This document shows positions 54,931 to 64,000 of a stretch of DNA of 64,000 bases, piece by piece. The notes beneath the pieces are model-generated. The model was given only the letters and a program-made list of their open reading frames with translations. It had not been told where the DNA came from and searched no databases. Position numbers and translations under genes: made by a program. The stretch is from Pampus argenteus (taxonomy: Eukaryota > Chordata > Actinopteri > Scombriformes > Stromateidae): assembly GCA_036937835.1 (NCBI GenBank), contig CM072863.1:9350001-9414000 (forward strand), written 5' to 3'. Positions within the stretch are counted from its first letter, which is position 1. Every line of letters begins with the position of its first letter.

Positions 54931-57900
54931 GCGCCTATTACCACTTATATCCACTACTATTTTATATGTTTATTAGTATAGTTATTTAATCATTAACAAT
55001 AATGTACCTACTTAAACCTAGCTTAATATGGGAAAGCTACAGCTTTTCAATAGAATAGGGAGGCTAACAAAAAATTAAGCCAACAGGATTCCGGCTTTAG
55101 AAGAAAAATCGGCACGAATGATAAAAAAAAATAACGTTATCAATAACGTACACCGATGCAAAACAACAATAGAGAAATACAAACGTATGCATTTAGCCGT
55201 GATGAACCGCATAGGGTTGTTCTAACGTCCTACCAGAAGATGGCGCCAGTGGCAACCATAAAAAGCTGGTCGACACTGTTCAATGAAATTCAGAGATTCT
55301 CATTTTCTTTCAGTGTAATTTTCTTAAAAAAATAAAATAAAACATATTATTTTCAATCAAAACATTAAATGTATAGAAAAAGTAAATAAACTTTTATACC
55401 TTTAAACTTTTATAAATATTTTATACCATCATTTTGATCAAGTATGGAATATGGAGTATTGTAAGTATGGACAAGATTCATCATTTTTTATATGTATTTT
55501 ACTATACTGAGCTATACTGATAAAACGTCTCAGTGATCAAATTACATTAAAATAAATAATGAAATATTGGTCAAAGTAGAGAGTCTAGGCCAGCTGGTAC
55601 AGTAAGACCAGTCAAAGCACTGCCAGTCTATTGTGCTTTATTCCCATCTATTACACAGTTTAGACAATGGCCAAAACATTTGTCAAAGTCACTAATAGGT
55701 TAATGCTTTGCAATAAATTACAAAAAGGCAGAGTGAAGGGACTTAAAATACACACAAATGAAGACATTGTTGGATTGAGAGGACACTATTGGCCCATTAC
55801 AATATTGTAAGACTCTAATGGGACACTAATGGTAGAAAACAGTGTAGCTATTTAATCCTATCTGCTCTTGGTGTTTGTTTTTCTCTTTTTTTTCTAATGG
55901 GTATCTGCAGTGATGCAATGCTGTCCCTTTATTAGTCATATGACGTTCCAATGCCAGCTTCTATGCCTCCCTTCCCTTCTCTCTATTCCCCCTAATCTCC
56001 TTCCCATACTGCCTCTCTGTCTCTCTCCACGTCTCTCTCTCTCGTATGTTTTCATTCCTCTGTCTTCCCCCCCAAGGTGACTTTTCTTCCTGCACAGACA
56101 CTGCAGCTGTTCCTCGCTTTGTTCTCAAAGGCCTGAGTGTGGATAAGAGATGAGAGAGATGCAGACCGGCAGAATAAAGAGAAGGGGAACCAAGGGAGAA
56201 AATGAGGGTGTGAAAGAGGAGGGGACTGATGAGATTATCAAGCAGGATGGAGGAATACAGTGTTTCATTGGCTGAACAAATCAGTTTTGAGACAAACACA
56301 CACGCACAGACAGATTTGCTCTGGTAAAACAGAAAATGAAATGTCAACATGAAGATAACCTAGACAGATGCTTACCTGACTAACAAGTTTCATCTTCATT
56401 AGTACTGGTGATTAGCACTGTTGTCATATCACAGTGATGCATAGTGGTGAGGGTTCGCTATAGTCAGCATTAAATGCCACAAGTATCCGGGACGGCGTTT
56501 CTAAATTTAGGGATCAGAGAAGAGAGGAAGCAGGAGATGTAGAAAGGGAGAGATAGATTGCAAAAAGAGAGACAGACAGTAAGATCCAGATGAAGAGGAA
56601 TGAGCGGGACGAATCTGAGTAGTTCCCTGTAGAAATACAGCAACGTTTGTGATGGAAGCCAAGTTAAAGGCGGTGCATCATAATTAATTATCTTCACATA
56701 TCATATCCTAGTGATTTCATAAATAATTTAATTAGTTCAGAAACAATTATATGATGTACATATAGTTAGTTGACCAATCTTAGTTAATTATTTGGATTAT
56801 TTGGTCCAAAATTATTACATGTTGTAAAAGTCCTGTAGTTTTTTTTTTTAATGTAAAAAGACTTTCTTTTCCTGTAATGCTTTAAAAAAAAACTTTCTTT
56901 CATTTTCATATTTTTTTCTTATTTCAAATACAGTAATATAGCAAATAAAATAGATCGAATAGACATGTAAACACAGCATATTTTCTTGTATAACTAAATA
57001 TGTCCACCCTGATAAGTAAAAGTAAATATCTGAAATATTTGAAAATTGATAACAACCAATATTATGTATAAACTGACACAGTGAACTGAGATTGATCAAT
57101 TCTTAGATAGATCACGTTTTTTAATACATATTCTGTCCTGTTCTATACAATAACACATAATATAAATCTTATACAATACTAATATTTCTCTATACACATG
57201 GTCATAAATGTACAGTACAGCATACACACATACAATATTAACACAAATACAATTACATGTATCATGTCTTTACAGTAAATTTTCAACTCACTCATAGATT
57301 ATCACAATGGCTGTTTTTTCTGTCCGGCAGATGATTGTGACCAAAAACAAAACAAAACAACAACTTTTTTTTCACTAAAACCCAAAACAGATACTTCAAT
57401 ATTTACATCCCTGAAAAATGTACATGAATACACAAGAATTATTGTCTTCTGTCAGGCTCACAAATAGTGTAAAAGGGTTGAGGATGAAGGGGAGATAGCC
57501 CAAAGCCCAATGAGCTCTCCAAGACTTAAGCCCATACAAAGTTTAAAGTGTATTCTACCTACTTAATGACATAAATCTTTAGCTACTGTAACACCCATAA
57601 TACAACAGCTGATTGAGGGCTGGTTTATTGTTTTATATCCAGCACATTTTAAAATGAGACTTGAAGCCCTGAGGAGAAAGAGAGACACGGATATAATGTA
57701 ATATGTCCAGGACTCAGTTCAGATGCTGACAGAGGCCTATCTGCCTCCGCAGTCATTCGAAGTGCTGTCCAAAAGCAGTGACTCCGCCCTCCAGAGCAAC
57801 AAACAGCTAACGGGATAAAGGTGCCCCATGTCAGCATTTCTCTGGTTTAAGATACTAGTTTACCTGCAGTGACTACAGAGACAGTTTCAATGGAGTTTTC

Positions 57901-59176
57901 ACAAAATATTGCCCTTTGAGTACCGCTTTACAACTCAAGTGATACAATTTCAGTAGTATTACAGTGGCCTGTCATATACACATAGTTACAACTGCTCCAT
58001 ATAATTTGCTTTTATACCCTGCAGCCTCCTGCTGTTAATCAGAAGATTGAGTCCCCTTTCTTCTCTCTTCCCTCTGTAATCTAATCTAATCTAAACCACA
58101 AAATAGAAAGCTATCAATTCTATGTTTACATTCTTCTTTGTTCACATCCTAGGGGGTCATTGCTTTGCTCGTGATTTATTGCACATAGTCATGGACACAC
58201 ACATTTGTTCGTTCATACGACCACACATTTGTTGCACACATGCAAACATTAAAACACAATCACACATCCTCGCCTATGTGAGTCCCTCTTAAAGTTTAGT
58301 TTCTAAAAGAAAGTCATGCCTTCTATCTTAACCTTGTACACATTCTTAGAAAATATGGTGCTTGTTTGAAATTAAAACTAAATCAGTTTTTCTTTTTTGC
58401 AGTTTCCTGGTAGTTTCAGTTAAATCTGTAAACTTTGAATCTGAATGTTTGCATTTACCCGCAATTCATTTTGCTATACTATGTGCAAACCCTTTCACTT
58501 TGTATTCATTTTTTGTAAACATATAGCAGGACACTGAGCACCATGAGAATATATTAATAACTTAATTAAGGCATGAAAAAAAAGGAAAAGAAAAAGAAAT
58601 AGAGACTTTAATTAAAAGTTTCTCACTGAGAATATCTGTGCAGGTAGATATTTGTGTGCTTTCACAGATAATGACTGAATGCGGATTAGTGTGCATTATG
58701 TGTATGTGTGTTTGTGTGTGTCCATCTGTGCATATGTACATACACATGCAAGTTAAAAGTGCACGCAGGAGCAATAGTGTATGCGTTGCTGTTATCTAAC
58801 TCTAATCCTACATGTTGAGTGCACACTAGTATTTTCAGTAGCCATAGGTATAGTATTGTCATAATACTTAGCCAGTGTTGCCATGGAGACACTGTGGTCA
58901 CCTTGTCAGTCAAAAAGTGGAATATTGAGGGCCTGTGTAAGGAGAGCAAAGAACTGGCTCATATTAGAGCTCACTCACCTGTCTACGCATCTGCATGGAA
59001 ACGGAACCAGAGGTCATGGGATTTGTCCTGACCTTTGTAAACTAAGTGGTTCTCGTTTTTCTCACGCTCGTGCAAGGATGTACACCCAATCCATCTCTAG
59101 CAAATTGGTAAGATACATACAATTCTTCAAATTCACACACACACTCACACATGCAAACACACGCTGAATACCAGCC
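54931..59176. other. Intergenic and likely long 3' UTR of the GPR22-like gene
   Basis: No coding exon was recognised. The part adjacent to the receptor (about 57.2-59.2 kb) is a plausible 3' UTR on the minus strand, with AATAAA candidates such as plus TTTATT at 58175-58180. The rest is AT-rich. A 129-codon minus-strand frame at 55961-56350 has a biased Arg/Glu end and no recognisable motif. Confidence 0.4.
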
Positions 59177-60865
59177 TCATTCCCTCACTGCCTCGGTGAG
59201 GCATCGATCAGTGCCATCACTGGCCTCCACCCGTGGCTTGCGAGTCTTCCTCTGGCCTCCCCCCTCCACCCAGGAGTTATGAATAACTGTTCCCCCACTG
59301 GGAGCTGGGTCCACCTGCAGAAGGGACACTACCCTTTTCTTGACGCGTGTTTTGAGTGCACGACGCAGCTTCTGCCTTGTGAAAGCATAGAGCAGAGGAT
59401 GAAAGATAGTTGTTCCATAAGCCATTGCCAAGAAGCAAAGACGGATCCGCACCAGGCTGTCACTGGGACCCAGACACAGGATCAGAACATTGACTGCAGA
59501 CAGAGGGGCCCAGCAGCCCAGGAATGTGGATATAATGATTAGGGACATTTTTAGGACACGACGTTGACGCTCTCGACGGTCCCTGTGTCGACGCACAGCC
59601 CGCCTCAAAGCGATGATGGCAGAAACCGAGGCCTGGACACCCATGGATGAGACGGGCAGTGGTGAAGTGGCATGGGCCTGGGTTGAGGCAGATGCCGGGG
59701 TCGGAGAAGCAGGTGTTGCTGGTGTGGTGGCTATGGGGGTAGTGGCAGCAGTACTGACAGTAGTGACAGTTGCTCCACTGTCAGACATCCCCTGCGGCAT
59801 GGAGGAGAGTGGTGGAGGTGATGTCGGTGTTGGGGTGGGAGAGGGTATAAGGGGAGGATGGGTGAGGTTCTGATTCTGGTTGGAGGACACTACCTCTGTG
59901 GACAAGCTGAGGTCCTTCCTCCTCTGCCTCCTGCAGCGTATCCTGCAGGTAGAGTCCTTGGCACGGGCACCCCTCATCATGTGGGAACCAATACGAATAT
60001 TGAGGGCCTGTAGGATTTTGGAGTATGTGAACAACATGACAGCCACAGCGATGAAGAAACAGGGCACTTGGAGTAACAGGTGGTAATACATAGCCAGGCC
60101 TGTGTAATACCCCTGTCCACCTATGCACAGCAGTGTCCTGTTCTGCCACACTGGAGGCAGGATGTGTGAAGGGGAGGAGGGGTGAGTGGAAGGTAAAGAG
60201 GAAGGAGAAAGGGTGGAAAAAATAGGTGTCAGTCCAGTAATGAGTTCAGAGTCATTGTTCTGTGCCTCTGGCGCCTCATCCTTGCCATCCTCAGCCCTCA
60301 AAGAGAAGAAGTCCCCCTCAAGGAAGGGCAGGAAAAAGACAGCCAGAGACACAGCCCACACCGCAGCCAGGAGCAGCGCAGCACGTCTCGGGTTCAGCAG
60401 ACGACTGGCTGGACGCACTGAGATGTCATATCGGTCCAAACTGATCACCAGCACATTGACTGCTGTGGCTACGCTAGTGAATGTGACACAGGCCTCGTGA
60501 AAGCAGCACAAAGTGGCAAGGCTCCCAACTCCACTTCCATTTGCAGGTAGCAGGATCACAGCCACAGTCAGCGGCAGACACAGCACACAGACCAGTATGT
60601 CCAACACATGGAGGTTGACTGTGACCAGGTTGCTGACTGAATCCACTAGGTTGGACTGAGCACAGTAGAGCACAAGTACGGTCAGGTTGCTGCTGAAGCC
60701 CAACACCAGCTCCAGCATCAGTACAGTGGTTAAAGACACCTGGAAGCCCAGAGGGTAGGGGGTGCTCCAGCCCTCCTCCACCCCCACCCCATCCCCTCCT
60801 TCCAGCAGGCCTACCCCCTGACCATCACTGGTCTCAAGGAGGTCTCGATAGCCTTCGGTCTCCAT
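59177..60865 (-). CDS. gpr22: GPR22-type orphan G protein-coupled receptor
   Basis: This is a rhodopsin-class receptor with seven membrane helices in one uninterrupted exon, 562 aa from the ATG at 60865. It is identified by GPR22-specific stretches: SNLTVLVLYC (TM1), VTVNLHVLDILVC (TM2), CCFHEACVTFTSVATAVNVL then LDRYDISV (TM3 end), YYHLLLQVPCFF (TM5), YSKILQALNIRIG, VSAIIALRRAVRRHR, CWAPLSAVN (TM6), LRLCFLAMAYGTTIFHPLLY (TM7, HPLLY in place of NPxxY, as in GPR22) and VIHNSW in the tail. Human GPR22 is 433 aa. The excess lies in an extracellular loop 2 insert (about residues 190-235, Glu/Ser/Pro-rich) and a Pro/Ser/Thr/Ala-rich third intracellular loop. The mammalian receptor is an orphan, described as Gi-coupled, expressed in brain and heart. 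Which teleost paralogue this is cannot be decided here. A short overlapping upstream frame precedes it. Confidence 0.94.
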   Translation of the reverse strand: METEGYRDLLETSDGQGVGLLEGGDGVGVEEGWSTPYPLGFQVSLTTVLMLELVLGFSSNLTVLVLYCAQSNLVDSVSNLVTVNLHVLDILVCVLCLPLTVAVILLPANGSGVGSLATLCCFHEACVTFTSVATAVNVLVISLDRYDISVRPASRLLNPRRAALLLAAVWAVSLAVFFLPFLEGDFFSLRAEDGKDEAPEAQNNDSELITGLTPIFSTLSPSSLPSTHPSSPSHILPPVWQNRTLLCIGGQGYYTGLAMYYHLLLQVPCFFIAVAVMLFTYSKILQALNIRIGSHMMRGARAKDSTCRIRCRRQRRKDLSLSTEVVSSNQNQNLTHPPLIPSPTPTPTSPPPLSSMPQGMSDSGATVTTVSTAATTPIATTPATPASPTPASASTQAHATSPLPVSSMGVQASVSAIIALRRAVRRHRDRRERQRRVLKMSLIIISTFLGCWAPLSAVNVLILCLGPSDSLVRIRLCFLAMAYGTTIFHPLLYAFTRQKLRRALKTRVKKRVVSLLQVDPAPSGGTVIHNSWVEGGGQRKTRKPRVEASDGTDRCLTEAVRE

Positions 60866-60891
60866 TGACGCCACAGCACTCCTTCACACAT
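60811..60891 (-). other. Out-of-frame uORF overlapping the GPR22-like start
   Basis: An ATG at 60889-60891, 26 bases upstream of the receptor start and in the +1 frame, opens 26 codons that end in TAG at 60811-60813, inside the receptor coding sequence. It has G at -3 but T at +4. If the mRNA includes it, it would lower initiation at the main ATG, whose own context has T at -3. Inclusion in the transcript is assumed. Confidence 0.5.
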
Positions 60892-60899
60892 AGCAACAG

Positions 60900-63800
60900 A
60901 GGCCGCCACGCCAGCCCATGCTCTGTCTCTTCTTTTCCCCCGGCTCAAACAAGACACCAATGAAGACGACGGCCGTATCAGTTCTCTATGAAAAAAACAG
61001 AGGAGAAATATAGAAAAAAGAAAAGGAAGAAAAAGACAGACAGAGGACAGAGAAAGATCAAGGAGTTAAGCAGCCATCTTGTCTCATATTTACTCAGAAA
61101 TAACACTGTACAACAAGTACAACTCAAACTTGTCAGATTTCACAAGTGAAGAGAAGCTATGAGTTGACACAGCGAGGTGAAAGTGATCTTGGCGGTCGAG
61201 TGGAGCCATGGGGTGCAGTTCAAGCTGCTGATGACCAATGATGTCTCACTGGGTTCAGGCAGCTATAAAACAACATGTTTTGCATAGACAATGGCGACAG
61301 TACAGAGGGGAAATTTCAGCAGGCTGTCTCTTGGGACTCTTATAAGTATGAACTTAGCAGAGCATCTGACCAGTCTACTGATTTTAACAAACCAACATGG
61401 AATCTATTCACTGACAACACTTATACAGGTGCTGACTTCTGTTGCAAAGACATAACCATGATTCTTATGAGTTGGTGTATGTTGATTCATTCTTACGCAA
61501 CATACATTATATAGGTCAGAGACGATGCTTGCAGGATATAGCATGTGGGAATATACAAGAATACTCGTACAAAACCCAGTTAATGCCGGTATAAAAATCC
61601 CCATGCTAAATCCTCAGTCTTGTTTATTCCAACAGCAGTATAAAACTGTCAGCTTCTACCTCCAAGAGGAGAGGTGGCAGGGACATTGGTGGGCTGATAG
61701 AGAGACTGTGTGGTGCATGTCATCATAGCAGGCAGCAAACTGAGGGTGGCAGCAGTTAGTAGTTCTCACAGGGAGATGCAATGAAGATAAATGGATCAAT
61801 GATCCACAGACAGTGGCACATAAACAATGCTATCAGAGAAAGACCAGTTCCCCTGGTCTTCTCTCTCCACGCCCTCTTTTTCCTATATTCCTCACATGCC
61901 TTCCTACTCTGTTGCTTTTTCAGTTTACTGGAGTACTTTGCATGTTATTCATGCTCACTGGATGCTCTCCTATGCTTTGGAAGTAATCATATAAAGTTTT
62001 AGTTTATTAGATTGACCCCTTCTTCATATACAGTAAGAATTATCACTATTCCCTGTGTCTCTGAATGAAGAGCTACAGGTGTGTCCTCACCGCCAGTGTT
62101 GACCCTGCTGTCAACCTTTACTCTGCCACACCTTTTGTTCTCTTTGTTTTATCCCAACTGTTTTTCTTCCCATTTGTGATGTGGAAAGGGCCTACAGGCA
62201 AAACAGGACCCAGTGTGGAACAGTGGTCTATCTTAATCCACTAATGGGTTCCATGGGGTTTGCGGTGTTGCTGGAACATTGATTTAAAGCATCATCGATC
62301 TGCCAATTTAACAAGCCCGAGGCAAGAGAGCACACAAACACACTCCTTTTTCCAATCCTCTCCCGGGTACCTGTGGTCTCATTTTGAGGGCTGCATAATA
62401 TAGTTGAGTGAATTTGTTTTATTTCTTATTTTTAATGATATATATAATGACATGATTCTTTAAGGTATTTTTCCACCCTAAATGCAGTTTAAAATTAATA
62501 AAAATGAAAATTTTTTGGGGGAAAAAAAGCCCCATCTTGTTTCACAGACATTGTTCTGGGACTAAAAATCTAGATCCACCACATCTAGCTATCGACACTT
62601 AGCTTCTTGCCTGCGAATATGTGTGGGCTGTGACCCTATAAGGTCATCAAAATTAACCGTGTTTACAGTCTTTGTTCAATATGGATGACTATGTGGTGCC
62701 ACATAATGATCATGGAGCAAACAAAGACACACTTCATGTTTGACAGTCAGTCACTTACACCAGTCACAGAGCCAACATAAATGTCAACAACCCATTGACC
62801 CACCAGTGTTGTTTGAAGCACTACAATAAATGAATTCATATGAAAACAAAACACACGTGTCAAGTCCCTGCTCTTCTTCAAGAGTAACATTATCCATGGC
62901 ATTCTGCAGTCACTGACTTGATCAGTCTATTCAAATATCAGGCTATCTGTTCCTCTCAACAGTCCTGCCATTTATTACAAGGGATAATTGTGTACCGGCG
63001 AAATGAGCGAGTTGAATAGCATTCAACAAGAGTAATATGTGCTATTCAATGACTAAGTGAAACAATGAGCCACAATCAGCTCTGTGAAACAGATACTTAG
63101 TACTGTGTGATGAACTGGTAAGAGATACAAAGGGCCACAGATAAAAGACTGGGAAACATCTGTGTTGGCTTGTGGATTGGGGGCAAATGTCAAACAAACA
63201 AAAAATCAGAAGGCCTTTCTACAGCTGTGACTCTGACCCGCAGGCAGGAAAAGTCACAATATTCTATTTTTTTACGGTGAGAGAGGGAGGGAGAAAATTA
63301 AAATATGTAGACAGGACGCTGAACCGTCTAATCATCAGTGTTTTTTCTGTCTTTCAGTGGGAATTATAAACACACTGTGCTGTGGCATCCCTGTTGCACC
63401 CGATCAGTATGCGTTTGTGTGTGTGTGTGTGTATATGTGAGCAAGTTGTTGATTTTAAGTATAAAATAGCTGGACAGAAAACAGCTGGAAACAAGGGGAA
63501 ACGTTGGCACCATAAACTACAACTGCTCTGTGATTGACAGGTCAGACAGGAGGGGGTGGGAGGGAGATTAGGGCATGTACTATAAAAAAATGTTTTTATA
63601 AAGACATGACCCAAACAAACAGACAATAAAATATGTAAAGTTTTACCAGGTTGATGAGAGGCTTTACTTTGGTATTTAATCCTTAAGCATCACTTGTGAT
63701 TCTGTTAAATGATCATCATTCATAGGGCATGACTTCATTTTAGTCACAGTCACAGTCCTCAGTCATTAATCAAAAGCATCATTTACAATCATGTATAGAG

Positions 63801-64000
63801 AGCTAAATAATGCAGCTGGTAGGTTCAGTATGGAACCAAATAAGTAACTGTCTGGAGACTTTGCAGGCGTTTTCATCAAATCTGGCTTTCCAGATACTGT
63901 AGAGTCTGTGCTTCAAAACAACAACAAATTGATTCCTGGACACTGCTGTCAGGGTTATTATACGTGTTGGCTTGAAGATGTTGTCAAGCCCCTTTTCACA
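60900..64000. other. Upstream flank of the GPR22-like gene
   Basis: No coding exon was recognised. GPR22 genes usually have untranslated 5' exons, so one may lie here. The sequence is AT-rich with a GT/TG microsatellite at about 63415-63432 and nothing else that stands out. Confidence 0.4.

Noticed and set aside
54762..54989. Plus-strand open frame across the tRNA gene
   Set aside because: It overlaps an intact tRNA-Phe and the duplicated segment, and the frame is incidental.
55961..56350. 129-codon minus-strand frame
   Set aside because: Much of it derives from an imperfect pyrimidine-rich CTCT tract; no domain and no conserved start context.
59279..60500. Several plus-strand and alternative-frame open frames across the GPR22-like gene
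   Set aside because: They are shadows of a GC-rich coding exon. Only the minus-strand 562-aa frame carries the receptor motifs.

Overview
The window looks like nuclear DNA of a ray-finned fish, probably a teleost. It has vertebrate-type split genes with GT-AG introns, most of them short (about 80-400 bp), AT-rich intergenic DNA, long CA and TATC microsatellites, and an intact eukaryotic tRNA gene without an encoded CCA. The teleost assignment is inferred from gene structure and protein similarity recalled from family knowledge; no search was run.

Every gene identified with confidence reads on the minus strand. From left to right: (i) 1-1.2 kb, the 5' end of a divergent WASP-type WH1/EVH1 protein that runs off the left edge; (ii) 2.0-5.7 kb, mapkapk3, the p38-activated MK3 kinase, 10 coding exons, 406 aa; (iii) 7.1-12.5 kb, uroc1, urocanate hydratase of histidine breakdown, 19 exons, 675 aa; (iv) 14.1-15.8 kb, chchd4 (MIA40), the disulfide-relay oxidoreductase of the mitochondrial intermembrane space, 3 exons, 158 aa; (v) 17.4-21.5 kb, sec61a1, the ER translocon channel, 12 exons, 476 aa; (vi) 29.4-33.4 kb, ip6k2, inositol hexakisphosphate kinase, 5 coding exons, 469 aa; (vii) 54.86-54.93 kb, tRNA-Phe(GAA); (viii) 59.2-60.9 kb, an intronless GPR22-type orphan receptor, 562 aa. 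For genes ii-vi I built the exon chains from splice sites, and the reading phases close exactly across all joins.

The remaining sequence is mostly non-coding: 21.7-28.3 kb, 33.9-54.6 kb and 60.9-64 kb. It holds microsatellites, a 147/146-bp direct repeat whose second copy sits beside the tRNA gene with flanking target-site-like repeats, and a few low-confidence candidate exons. The most interesting of these are a signal-peptide-like exon at 47.4 kb and a transmembrane-plus-tail exon at 36.3-36.6 kb on the same strand, which could be the ends of an unannotated type I membrane protein gene.

The genes do not form one pathway. They are housekeeping and signalling genes whose human counterparts (MAPKAPK3, UROC1, CHCHD4, SEC61A1, IP6K2) all lie on human chromosome 3, so the block looks like conserved vertebrate synteny. 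The GPR22-like gene is the outlier, since human GPR22 is on chromosome 7. I found no mobile-element protein, CRISPR array, viral gene or clearly new multi-gene system.
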